64,000 nucleotides of DNA from Alkalimonas cellulosilytica. Its GTDB lineage: Bacteria; Pseudomonadota; Gammaproteobacteria; Enterobacterales; Alteromonadaceae. Location: the NCBI RefSeq assembly GCF_036325985.1, contig NZ_JAUHLI010000003.1:1-64000 (forward strand). Direction: 5' to 3'. The translations under genes were made by a program, and so were the position numbers. Below, piece by piece: positions 1 to 8,452 of this stretch. The notes under the pieces were generated by a model. The model was not told where the DNA came from, did no database searches, and was given only the letters and a program-made list of their open reading frames with translations. Position 1 is the first letter of the stretch; each line of letters starts with the position of its first letter.

Positions 1-98
1 CTGTGCTCTATTCTGTATAAGTTAGTGTGAGCTGGTTATCACAACTGATGTCATCGATATTATGATGAACCCGAGTAAGCCTATCGATAGGAGCCTGC

Positions 99-1118
99 AT
101 GGCACGAAAAGCGCAACTAATCAGCACAACTGGCCAGCCTGAATTTGGCTATTTCCCGGATGGTGTTGAGACCATTAATTACCTTGATTATGATTTACGC
201 AGTGCCATGGATAAGCGCTTGGGCGCTTTCGCCAAGCACTTCAAATTTAATCAGTTTCAATTCATCGGTTTTAGCAGCCAGAACTTGCTGATCGGTGTGG
301 CTATTGTGGATTTGAAATGGGTCAGCAACGCTTTTGTCTATTGCTACGATGTGCAAACACAGCAGTTCGAAGAGTTCAGCTTTCTGCAGCCATTGGCGCG
401 TAACACCCGGATAGAGACGCAGCCCGGTCAGGGCAAAGCCTTGTTCCGTAAAGGCGCTAACTATCTGAGCATGGATGCTACGTCGCAGCCAGGCAGGCGC
501 CTTGTTGAAGTGCAATTAAAGCAGCTGCGGTTAACCGCCAGCATTGATGAGACCACCGCTTATCAGCCTTTGGCAGTTTGTACCCGTGCCGGCTATCAGG
601 GCTGGGTATTTACCCAAAAAGCCACCGCCTTACCCTGCAGCGGTCAGTTGAAGTGGCAAAACCGTCACTATGATTTGCAAGCCCTGAACACCCTTGCTTG
701 TGTCGACTGGACGGCTGGCTATATGCGGCGTGAAACTTTCTGGAATTGGGGCAGTTTGTCGTGCTTTTTGCCCGATGGTCGCCGCCTTGGTTTTAATTTA
801 GCCGCAGGAGTCAATGAGACGGGCTTTACTGAAAATGCGCTTTGGTTGGATGGTCGCTTCATCAAGATTGCTATGGTTGATTTTCAGTTTAACCGTTATC
901 AGCCCGACACACTCTGGTCGATGGTATCAAGCGACGGCATTATCCGGCTGCAGTTTGAGCCAAAGGGCTTGCGTCAGGAAAAAATCAACGCAGGCTTGAT
1001 TGCCTCTAACTTCACTCAACATTTTGGCCGCTATTTTGGTGAGATTCATTTGCCAGACGAAGTTATTCAGTTAGAAGGCGCATGGGGCTTTAGTGAAGAT
1101 CACTACGCGAAGTGGTAG
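99..1118 (+). CDS. DUF2804 family protein
   Basis: A 339-residue soluble protein with no signal peptide or membrane segment. The stretch around residues 215-255 (NWG, SCFLPDGRRLGFNLAAG, a TEN motif, WLDGR) is the pattern I associate with the DUF2804 family, whose members are about 330-350 residues and have no established biochemical role. The ATG at 99 follows a TAGGAG ribosome-binding site at about 89-94. It stands alone, with about 130 bases before the AAA ATPase gene. The fold is probably all-beta and lipocalin-like, but that is recollection of the family rather than something seen here. I am confident of the gene and moderately confident of the family; I assign no function. Confidence 0.85.
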   Translation: MARKAQLISTTGQPEFGYFPDGVETINYLDYDLRSAMDKRLGAFAKHFKFNQFQFIGFSSQNLLIGVAIVDLKWVSNAFVYCYDVQTQQFEEFSFLQPLARNTRIETQPGQGKALFRKGANYLSMDATSQPGRRLVEVQLKQLRLTASIDETTAYQPLAVCTRAGYQGWVFTQKATALPCSGQLKWQNRHYDLQALNTLACVDWTAGYMRRETFWNWGSLSCFLPDGRRLGFNLAAGVNETGFTENALWLDGRFIKIAMVDFQFNRYQPDTLWSMVSSDGIIRLQFEPKGLRQEKINAGLIASNFTQHFGRYFGEIHLPDEVIQLEGAWGFSEDHYAKW

Positions 1119-1245
1119 GCGGTTAAGCGGCTCTGGAGATGATGTTGTCTGAACTGGATGCAGGCATAAGAAAGGCCGCTGTTCTTCTTGGCAAGATTAG
1201 ACTACTGCGGCACTATAAGCTCAAAGCGTTCTACTTGAGTTATCG

Positions 1246-2706
1246 ATGCACGAATTTGATGATTTAAAAATCCTGTTGCAGGCGCGAAGCCCGTTGATTG
1301 TGATTGAAAGCTATGAAGAGCTACGGGCCTTGCAATTGATCCGCCGGTTGGCGGTGAATTTATTTCGACCACTGTTTCAGTGGAGCTGTACCGAGGGCTT
1401 GCGCCGCCTGGATGTACCATCCGATGCACAAACGTTTAATACCGAGCCACAGCAAGTGTTGGCTCAAATCAAAGGTACCAAAAACCCGGGTATCTATGTG
1501 CTGTGCGATTTTCACCCGTTTTTAACTGAGCCACGCCATATTCGGTTTCTGAAAGAAATTGCCTTGCTACACGATACGGTGGGGCATACTGTGGTACTGC
1601 TTAGTCACTCGCTTAGCATTCCAGCTGAATTAGCCCGTCTGTGTTACCGCTTCGAACTGCATTTGCCCAGCGATCAGCAGGTACGCCAACTGGTGTTGGA
1701 AGCGGCCGAGTTGTATCAGCAACGAACCGGTGAGCTGGCCGACTTGCAGCCAGATGCAGTGCAGCAACTGGTGCAAAACTTACGAGGCCTGACCTTCGAG
1801 GAAGTAAAACGGCTGGCCTACAAAGCCATTGCCAACGATGGTGCCATTAGCGCGGCAGATGTTAGCCGGGTCAATCAGGCAAAATTTCGCCTGCTGCAAA
1901 CCGAAGGGGTGCTGAGCCAGGTATATGACACCAAGGCGCTGGACGATGTGGTGGGGCTAGAGAACCTGAAAAGCTGGCTGCTGCAGCGCCGAACTGCCTT
2001 TGTGCAGCAGCAACGCGATACCCCAAAAGGCGTCTTGCTGACCGGGGTGCAGGGTACGGGCAAAAGCCTGGCTGCCAAAGCCATTGCCGGTGCTTTTGGC
2101 GTGCCACTGCTGTTGCTGGACATGGCCAGTTTGTACAACAAGTACATTGGTGAAACCGAGAAAAATCTGCGTCAGGCGCTGCAGCTGGCCGATGCCATGG
2201 CACCATGCGTGCTGTGGATTGATGAAATTGAGAAAGGCATCAGTTCCGGCCAGGGCGATCAGGGGGTAGGCCGGCGATTGCTTGGTACCCTGCTTACCTG
2301 GATGGCGGAGCGCAAAGCAGCAGTATTTTTGGTGGCCACCGCCAACAACATCCATGAATTGGCGCCCGAATTGCTGCGTAAGGGACGCTTTGATGAGTTG
2401 TTCTTTGTCGATTTACCTGAAGCAGACGAGCGTCTGGCGTTGTTGCAATTACATTTACAGCGTAGGGGTTTGGTGCTGGATACTGAGGCGCTCACAAAGC
2501 TGCTGCCGCTCACAAGTGGATTTTCCGGCGCGGAGCTGGAGCAGGCTGTAGTGGGTGCCAGCTTCCGTGCGCAAAGTGATGCCACTGTGCTCGGCCCACA
2601 TCATTTAGAGCAGGAGCTTGGCCAGACCCAACCGATTTCTGTGGTGATGGCAGAGTCGGTCGAGGCACTGCGTCATTGGGCCAGCTCGCGCTGCGTGCGT
2701 GCTTAA
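1246..2706 (+). CDS. Ycf46-like AAA family ATPase
   Basis: A 486-residue AAA+ ATPase. The first ~230 residues form the non-ATPase N-terminal region typical of Ycf46-like proteins (HEFDDLKILLQARSPLIVIES at the start). The ATPase core has Walker A GVQGTGKS near residue 267, Walker B CVLWIDEIEK near 321-330, a sensor-1 region ATANN, and the RKGRFDE arginine-finger segment near 378. All key residues for ATP hydrolysis are present. Ycf46-type proteins are known from plastids and cyanobacteria and are widespread in bacteria with unclear targets. The stop codon lies 5 bases before the ATG of the kinase gene, so the two are almost certainly co-transcribed and probably act together. No membrane segment is visible, so it should be cytoplasmic. 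Confidence 0.9.
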   Translation: MHEFDDLKILLQARSPLIVIESYEELRALQLIRRLAVNLFRPLFQWSCTEGLRRLDVPSDAQTFNTEPQQVLAQIKGTKNPGIYVLCDFHPFLTEPRHIRFLKEIALLHDTVGHTVVLLSHSLSIPAELARLCYRFELHLPSDQQVRQLVLEAAELYQQRTGELADLQPDAVQQLVQNLRGLTFEEVKRLAYKAIANDGAISAADVSRVNQAKFRLLQTEGVLSQVYDTKALDDVVGLENLKSWLLQRRTAFVQQQRDTPKGVLLTGVQGTGKSLAAKAIAGAFGVPLLLLDMASLYNKYIGETEKNLRQALQLADAMAPCVLWIDEIEKGISSGQGDQGVGRRLLGTLLTWMAERKAAVFLVATANNIHELAPELLRKGRFDELFFVDLPEADERLALLQLHLQRRGLVLDTEALTKLLPLTSGFSGAELEQAVVGASFRAQSDATVLGPHHLEQELGQTQPISVVMAESVEALRHWASSRCVRA

Positions 2707-2711
2707 TCGTG

Positions 2712-4544
2712 ATGTATAAACACCAACTACGCAATTTTTACATCCCGGAAGAGCAGTCGTTTTACTTGCTCAATGCCAACGATGCCCGCAAGTTAAAGGA
2801 GTGGGTAGCGCTTTGTATTTCAGAACTGGAAAAACTGGGTTATCAGCAGATTGAGCTGATAGGTAAGGGGGCTTATGGTTTTGCTTTTGCCGGGGTCAGC
2901 CTGCAAGGGGAACAATGCGTGTTTAAATTTTCCCGCATTACACTACCCTTGCATATCCAGGAGCGGTTAGCCGATGAGGCCTATATGTTATCGCAGGTGC
3001 AGCACCCGGCTGTGCCGCGTTACATCACCTATCAGCTGATTAAGAAACAAGGCATTTTAATGATGGGCCGTGCCAGGGGCATAGACCTGGAACAGTACAG
3101 TCTGCAGTATGGCCGTTTGTCAGCCCGCTTGCTGATTAAGTTGGCAGGGCAATTGGCCGAGTTGCTGCAGCTGTTGCGACAGCACAAGAAAGAGGGGGTG
3201 CCAGCACCCATTGTGCATGGTGATATCAAGCCTTCGAATCTGGTGTTTGATAGCGAAACCGAGCAGATTAGCCTGGTCGATTGGGGCTCATCGGTGTTTG
3301 CGCAAACCGACGAGCAGGGCCAGTTCATCAGCAACGATGTGATGGGCTTGATGTCGGCTGATTTGCAGCACTCCAATGCCCGTTTGGGGGATGTCTACTT
3401 TATTGGCCCGGAACAGCGCAGTGGTGCTTTATCCAGTCCGCGTTTTGACGAGCAGGGTGTGGCCAGCACCCTGTATGCCCTGGCCTCGGGTCAGTCCTGT
3501 CGCTTTGGCTACAAAGCCATACCGGCACGAAGCCTTGGTTTGCCGCAAGCTTTTGCCACCATGCTGGACGCCTTGCTTTCTGACGATGCAGTCTTGCGCC
3601 GGCAGGCAGGAGATTACTTTTTGCAACAGATGCCACGATTAAAGCAACTGGTGTTGCCGGAGCTGCCACTGTTTGATGATCAGTCACTGCTGCCGGTTTG
3701 GGTAAGCCCGGTGCGTCATGATTTGGATACAGTGGTTTACTCATCGCGCAAGTCCTTTTTACGGGAGCACAGCGTTGAAGATGGCATTGGCTTTGTCGAT
3801 GATGCCCAGCTGGAGCGTTACTACAAAAACTATTTAGAAGGCATGGGCGATACTGAAAAAGCCTTTATCGCTGCAGTGAGCCGCCTGGCGCGTTACCCGG
3901 TGGTGGGCGGCCTTGCGATCCATTGGCAGCCCAAGGGGGTGTATATCGACTCCAGTCTGAACCTCTACGACGATAGCCTGATCCGCTCCTTTGCCCTGGC
4001 GGTAAACAATGTCGTTCAGCTGGCTCAGGCCATTGGTAGGGTGGGTATTTTCAAGGCATGTTTGTTTAATGCCCGTAATACCATTCATATCAGCCGGGAC
4101 AGTCAGGAACAGCCTTTTGTGCCGCCGCAAGGTGCTGAGATCCCGTATCGAATTGCTCCGGTGCTTAGCAGCGATGCTTCGAGCAAGCAACATTCTTACT
4201 TTGAAGATGGTAAAGACCCGGACGAGCAGCTGATCCTACCGGATAGCATTATGGATGATATTGGCCGTCTGAACCTTATTCGTCATACCGGCTGTTTGAT
4301 TTTTGAGGTGACACCGCTTTATATGAAAATTCACAGTTACTATCGCCTGTTGGATGTGACCAAAGAACAAGAGTTTGCTGATCTGCTGGCCAGTATTTTA
4401 CGCAAGGTGCCAGAAATCACCGGGGAAGGCGTGGGTGGGTTTATGAAGTTGCCGCACAAAGATACCCGCTTTTTTAAACATCAAACCATCCAGCCAACGT
4501 TTTACTACCCGGCCAATCCAAGGCAGTGGCAAAGTCATCACTGA
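2712..4544 (+). CDS. Serine/threonine protein kinase with unknown C-terminal domain
   Basis: A 610-residue Hanks-type kinase counted from the ATG at 2712 (an in-frame ATG at 2676 lies inside the upstream gene and is less likely). Kinase signatures are complete: glycine-rich loop GKGAYG from residue 51, the ATP-orienting lysine K72 (VFKFS), a helix-C glutamate in LADEAYM, catalytic loop HGDIKPSN at 169-176 and the metal-binding aspartate D190 in a DWG variant of DFG. The kinase domain ends near residue 320. The remaining ~290 residues are a soluble region I do not recognise. There is no transmembrane segment or PASTA repeat, unlike PknB-type sensors. It directly follows the AAA ATPase gene with a 5-base gap, so the ATPase is its likeliest partner or substrate. 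Confidence 0.88.
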   Translation: MYKHQLRNFYIPEEQSFYLLNANDARKLKEWVALCISELEKLGYQQIELIGKGAYGFAFAGVSLQGEQCVFKFSRITLPLHIQERLADEAYMLSQVQHPAVPRYITYQLIKKQGILMMGRARGIDLEQYSLQYGRLSARLLIKLAGQLAELLQLLRQHKKEGVPAPIVHGDIKPSNLVFDSETEQISLVDWGSSVFAQTDEQGQFISNDVMGLMSADLQHSNARLGDVYFIGPEQRSGALSSPRFDEQGVASTLYALASGQSCRFGYKAIPARSLGLPQAFATMLDALLSDDAVLRRQAGDYFLQQMPRLKQLVLPELPLFDDQSLLPVWVSPVRHDLDTVVYSSRKSFLREHSVEDGIGFVDDAQLERYYKNYLEGMGDTEKAFIAAVSRLARYPVVGGLAIHWQPKGVYIDSSLNLYDDSLIRSFALAVNNVVQLAQAIGRVGIFKACLFNARNTIHISRDSQEQPFVPPQGAEIPYRIAPVLSSDASSKQHSYFEDGKDPDEQLILPDSIMDDIGRLNLIRHTGCLIFEVTPLYMKIHSYYRLLDVTKEQEFADLLASILRKVPEITGEGVGGFMKLPHKDTRFFKHQTIQPTFYYPANPRQWQSHH

Positions 4545-4675
4545 GCGGATTTACGGGGGTGCTGGTTATTTTCTCTGCAGCGGAGCTCGCAATTCAGGCT
4601 TTTGGTAAAGAAATGGTTTAATTTTTCGGCCAAACCAAGTAATGTTAGGGCTTTGCAGCCTCTTAGAAACGAAGC

Positions 4676-5140
4676 ATGAGTTCAACCGATACCGATCTTT
4701 ACCCACTGCTGTTGCAGCAGGCCGCTGCCCTTGTCCAAGATGAACCTGATTTAATTGCCAAGATGGCAAATCTGAGCGCTTTGATTTACCACAGTCTGCC
4801 TGAGCTTAACTGGGCTGGCTTTTATATCATGCGGGAAGGCGAGCTGGTACTTGGGCCTTTTCAGGGAAAAGTCGCCTGCGTCCGGATCCCGGTAGGTAAG
4901 GGAGTATGCGGCACAGCGGTGGCAACAGGTGAGCCCCAGCGCATTGCCGATGTGCATGCGTTTCCTGGTCATATTGCCTGCGATGCTGCCAGTGAGTCCG
5001 AGCTGGTGATCCCGGTCAGGGCCGGTGATCAGATTATTGCTGTTTTGGATATCGATAGTCCGATACTTAATCGCTTCGGTGCAGCAGATCAGTCTGCCTT
5101 GGAGCAGTTGGTTCGGTTACTGGAGCAAAGCCTGGTATGA
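4676..5140 (+). CDS. msrC: Free methionine-(R)-sulfoxide reductase (GAF domain)
   Basis: A 154-residue single-GAF-domain enzyme that reduces free methionine-R-sulfoxide, repairing oxidised methionine in the cytoplasm. The three cysteines of the family are present at C68 (KVACVR), C78 (GKGVCGT) and C102 (HIACDA), with the LNWAGFY and VLDIDSP core motifs. Its length matches the family. It precedes proQ and prc, as yebR/msrC does in enterobacteria, which supports the call. The gene ends in an ATGA overlap with the next small gene, so they are translationally coupled. Confidence 0.93.
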   Translation: MSSTDTDLYPLLLQQAAALVQDEPDLIAKMANLSALIYHSLPELNWAGFYIMREGELVLGPFQGKVACVRIPVGKGVCGTAVATGEPQRIADVHAFPGHIACDAASESELVIPVRAGDQIIAVLDIDSPILNRFGAADQSALEQLVRLLEQSLV

Positions 5141-5451
5141 AAGCCATGATGGAGGTGCAGGATTATTTGTTTAGTCCGCACGATGTGGGCGATTGGGATG
5201 GTGAGGAAGAACAGGTCGCTGATCAGATGAACGCTATTTATCATGCGGTTTGGTCGGTAATACCGGACGATACAGCCACCAGCGAGGTGGAATTACTGTT
5301 AACTCAGCTGTGGCAACAGTTATCGGCTGACACGCTAGTACTGGAAGCCAGCGAGGAAGAGCTGATTGACTGGTCTATAGCCTTTGTAGAAAATCAACTG
5401 GCAGCTGAACCTGAGCCGCTGGATGAAGATGATGACGAATTTGAAGAGTAA
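5137..5451 (+). CDS. Small acidic hypothetical protein between msrC and proQ
   Basis: A 104-residue acidic protein that I do not recognise. It starts with ATG at 5137 inside the msrC stop (ATGA overlap); an ATG at 5149 is an alternative. It has no signal peptide, membrane segment or cysteine. The sequence looks mostly helical (AIYHAVWSVI, LLLTQLWQQL, LIDWSIAFVENQL) and ends in an almost purely acidic tail (EPLDEDDDEFEE). The position between msrC and proQ, with tight spacing on both sides, argues that it is a real co-expressed gene. An acidic partner of the basic RNA chaperone ProQ is conceivable but only a guess. Confidence 0.75.
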   Translation: MKAMMEVQDYLFSPHDVGDWDGEEEQVADQMNAIYHAVWSVIPDDTATSEVELLLTQLWQQLSADTLVLEASEEELIDWSIAFVENQLAAEPEPLDEDDDEFEE

Positions 5452-5457
5452 TTGTGC

Positions 5458-6273
5458 ATGACAACCCCGAATACAGATGTAGCTGAAAACACGCCCGCAA
5501 CTGGTGAACCAACTACCAGCACGGATAGGACATCAGAGCGCAGCCATGAGCAAGTGGCTGAGAGTAACAGCGAGGTACTGGCTGCGAGTAAACTCACCTC
5601 GGTGAAAGAGGTCATTGCTTATCTGGCGACTGAGTATCCTGACTGTTTTTCAATTACTGGCGCTGCCAAGCCATTGAAAATTGGCATTTTTCAGGATTTG
5701 GCTGCCGCCCTTACTGAGCAAAGCCCAATTAGTAAAACTCAACTAAGGCAGGCACTGCGGGTTTATACATCCAGTTGGCGCTATTTACAGTCGATTCAAT
5801 CGGATGCTGTGCGTGTTGATTTAACCGGCACTGAGGTTGAGAAAATCGATCAGCAGCAAGCGGACCATGCAGCCCAAACGCTCGCTGAGAGTAAAGCCAA
5901 GGCTGCTGAGCTGCGCAAGCAGCGGGCTAAAGCTGCACAGCCGGCTAAAGAAGCCCACAAAGAAGGGCAAAAGGCGACGAATGCCCCAAATAAAAAGGTT
6001 ATGAACAAAAAGCCCTCTGGCCGTTCTAATCCTCAGGTTCTAAAATCTAAAGTAAACCAAAAGCCAACCGCTGCGGTAAAAAACAAAGAGCAAGCGTCTC
6101 TGACCCCTGTGTCTGATACCGGATTAAAAGTTGGCAGTAGTGTATTGGTTCGACTTGGTCAGGCACCGATGTCCGCCACCGTAGTTGAAGTTGCTCGTAA
6201 CGACGTCACTGTGCAGCTTCAATCCGGTATGGTGATTAAAACCAGTCGTGATAGTCTGTTTCAACAGGCTTAG
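5458..6273 (+). CDS. proQ: RNA chaperone ProQ
   Basis: ProQ/FinO-family RNA-binding protein that stabilises small RNAs and mRNA 3' ends. Counted from ATG 5458 it has 271 residues. Residues ~45-150 are the FinO-type domain (SVKEVIAYLATEYPDCF, the LKIGIF helix, LRVYTSSWRYLQ). Residues ~150-220 are a Lys/Ala-rich linker, and the C-terminal ~50 residues form a Tudor-like domain (LKVGSSVLVRL to SRDSLFQQ). The first ~45 residues are a Ser/Thr/Glu-rich extension that E. coli ProQ, as I recall it, lacks. A TTG two codons upstream (5452) is possible but less likely. It precedes prc, as in enterobacteria. Confidence 0.93.
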   Translation: MTTPNTDVAENTPATGEPTTSTDRTSERSHEQVAESNSEVLAASKLTSVKEVIAYLATEYPDCFSITGAAKPLKIGIFQDLAAALTEQSPISKTQLRQALRVYTSSWRYLQSIQSDAVRVDLTGTEVEKIDQQQADHAAQTLAESKAKAAELRKQRAKAAQPAKEAHKEGQKATNAPNKKVMNKKPSGRSNPQVLKSKVNQKPTAAVKNKEQASLTPVSDTGLKVGSSVLVRLGQAPMSATVVEVARNDVTVQLQSGMVIKTSRDSLFQQA

Positions 6274-6343
6274 GTTGTTCGTGATGAAAAGTTGTTAGCG
6301 ATCAAACGTTGTTGGCGACCACGGCTTAGCAGATGAGAGTATT

Positions 6344-8371
6344 ATGAAACAATCCGTTGCGTTCTTGTTGGCATTCACCCTTTCATGCAGTCCGCTATGG
6401 GCCGATGAGAAAAGCTCAAGCGAGCCTGTTGAGCTGCCTGTGCTTACACAGGAGTCTCAACATGCGACTGCCAGTAAACGCATCTCTGCTCTGTTTACCC
6501 GCGGTCACTATGCGCCGGTACAACTAGACCAGGCTTTTTCTGAGCGGGTTTTTGAACGCTTCCTGAAAAGCCTGGACTTCAATAAAACCATCTTGCTGCA
6601 ATCCGATGTGGATCAGTTTGCCCGCCATCGTCATCAGTTCAGTGATGCCCTGAATCGCGGAAACCTGGCCTTTGCTTTTGATATGTTCAATACCAGTTTG
6701 CAACGTCGCTACGAGCGTTTTGGTTTTGCCTTGGAGTTGCTGGAAACAGAGTTTGATTTTGAACAAGACGATCAGTATTACTACGATCGCGAAGAAGCGG
6801 ATTGGGCGACTAGTCAGGCTGAGCTGGATGAGCTTTGGCGCCAGCGGGTTAAGTTTGATACCTTGAACCTGAAACTGACCGGTAAGACTCAGGAAGAAGC
6901 CAAAGAGTTGCTGCAACGACGATACAGCAATGCCCGCAACCGGCTGAAGCAAACCAACAACGAAGATGTGTTTCAGCTGATCATGAATGCTTATGGTCGT
7001 AGCATTGAAGCTCACACGTCTTATTTATCACCGCGCAATGCTGAGCGCTTCCAGCAAGATATGAACCTATCGCTGGAAGGCATAGGCGCAGTGCTTCGTG
7101 CTGAAGACGACTACACGGTGATTCAGAGCCTGGTTCCCGGTGGGCCGGCAGACTTAACCCAACAACTCAAGCCAAAAGACCGGGTGATAGGCGTGGCCCA
7201 GGACGATGAAGAATTTGTTGATGTAGTAGGCTGGCGGCTGGACGATGTGGTTGAGTTGATTAAAGGTCCCAAGGGCAGCACTGTGCGCTTGCAGGTGCAA
7301 AGTGGCGGCTCAATGGTATCCGGCACCACCAACGTGGTATCCATTGTACGCGACAAGATCCGCCTTGAAGATCGTGCCGCCAAGGGAGAGGTGTTTGAGC
7401 CCATGCTATCCGAGCTGGATAAACGCATTGGGGTGATTACCATCCCGGGCTTTTACAACAATCTGTCGGATGATGTGAAAAAAGAGCTTGCCAAACTGCA
7501 GGAAGAAAAAGTGGATGCGATTATCATTGATTTACGTGGTAATGGCGGCGGTTCACTGCAGGAAGCCACGTTACTAACTGGTCTCTTCATCGACCGAGGT
7601 CCTGTTGTGCAGATACGTGAGGGCTCAGGCCGTATTTCGGTCAGTCAGGATCGGGATGGTGTCAGCTATTACGATGGTCCTTTGACGGTACTGGTAGACC
7701 GCTTCAGTGCGTCAGCCTCTGAGATATTTGCAGCAGCGATGCAGGATTATGGTCGGGCTTTGGTGGTGGGTGAGCAAACCTTTGGTAAAGGCACGGTCCA
7801 GCAACATCGCGGGCTGGGTCGTATTTACGATATGTTTGAAAATAGTTTGGGCAGTGTGCAGTACACCATTGCTAAGTTCTATCGCATTGATGGTGGCAGT
7901 ACGCAGCACCGTGGGGTGATCCCGGATATCTCCTTCCCATCACCGATTGATCCGGAAGACTGGGGCGAAAGCCGCGAAGAGAATGCTTTGCCATGGGATT
8001 CTATTCCAGCAGCGGCTTATCAGCGCCTGGATAGTCTGGAGCCACATTTACCCTTGTTGTTGCAGCGTCATCAAAGTCGTGTGGCTGAAAATCCTGAGTT
8101 CACCTACCTATTGGATGATATTGAAGAGTACCGTCGCCAGCGTGATGAAAAGTTTGTCTCACTGGTGAAAGCTGAGCGGGTACAACAGCGGGAAGAGCGT
8201 GAACAACGGCAGTTGGCTCGAGCCAATGCACGACTGGCCTTACTGGGTAAAGAGCCGGTAGAGGATGCTGAAGATTTGCCTGAAATTCTCAGTGAGTTGG
8301 ATCCTTTGCTCGAAGAGACGGTACTGATTACGGCTGACTTCCTACAGCTGGGGCGTTACGCGAAAAAATAA
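6344..8371 (+). CDS. prc: Carboxy-terminal processing (tail-specific) protease Prc
   Basis: A 675-residue periplasmic serine protease of family S41 that degrades tagged proteins and processes envelope substrates such as murein hydrolases and PBP3 in E. coli. It has a signal peptide (residues 1-20, ending LWA), an N-terminal helical region, a PDZ domain (~225-325) and the catalytic domain. Serine S457 in FSASASE and lysine K482 in TFGKGTVQQ are 25 residues apart, the same spacing as the E. coli S430/K455 dyad. The C-terminal ~120 residues are helical and charged. It follows proQ and ends in a strong terminator at 8386. Confidence 0.96.
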   Translation: MKQSVAFLLAFTLSCSPLWADEKSSSEPVELPVLTQESQHATASKRISALFTRGHYAPVQLDQAFSERVFERFLKSLDFNKTILLQSDVDQFARHRHQFSDALNRGNLAFAFDMFNTSLQRRYERFGFALELLETEFDFEQDDQYYYDREEADWATSQAELDELWRQRVKFDTLNLKLTGKTQEEAKELLQRRYSNARNRLKQTNNEDVFQLIMNAYGRSIEAHTSYLSPRNAERFQQDMNLSLEGIGAVLRAEDDYTVIQSLVPGGPADLTQQLKPKDRVIGVAQDDEEFVDVVGWRLDDVVELIKGPKGSTVRLQVQSGGSMVSGTTNVVSIVRDKIRLEDRAAKGEVFEPMLSELDKRIGVITIPGFYNNLSDDVKKELAKLQEEKVDAIIIDLRGNGGGSLQEATLLTGLFIDRGPVVQIREGSGRISVSQDRDGVSYYDGPLTVLVDRFSASASEIFAAAMQDYGRALVVGEQTFGKGTVQQHRGLGRIYDMFENSLGSVQYTIAKFYRIDGGSTQHRGVIPDISFPSPIDPEDWGESREENALPWDSIPAAAYQRLDSLEPHLPLLLQRHQSRVAENPEFTYLLDDIEEYRRQRDEKFVSLVKAERVQQREEREQRQLARANARLALLGKEPVEDAEDLPEILSELDPLLEETVLITADFLQLGRYAKK

Positions 8372-8385
8372 CCAGGGTGTATCAG

Positions 8386-8412
8386 GCTGGCGATGGTAAT
8401 CGCCAGCTTTTT
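8386..8412 (+). terminator. Rho-independent terminator after prc
   Basis: A perfect 9-bp stem GCTGGCGAT (8386-8394) and ATCGCCAGC (8399-8407) with a GGTA loop, followed by five T residues. It separates the msrC-proQ-prc group from the transporter pair. Confidence 0.9.
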
Positions 8413-8452
8413 CTATATAACGATTACAATAAATAATAATAGGGTTGGTTTT

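Noticed and set aside
1246..4544. AAA ATPase plus kinase as an anti-phage defence island
   Set aside because: No nuclease, toxin, reverse transcriptase, or mobile-element context; the surroundings are housekeeping genes, so I keep it as an uncharacterised pair.
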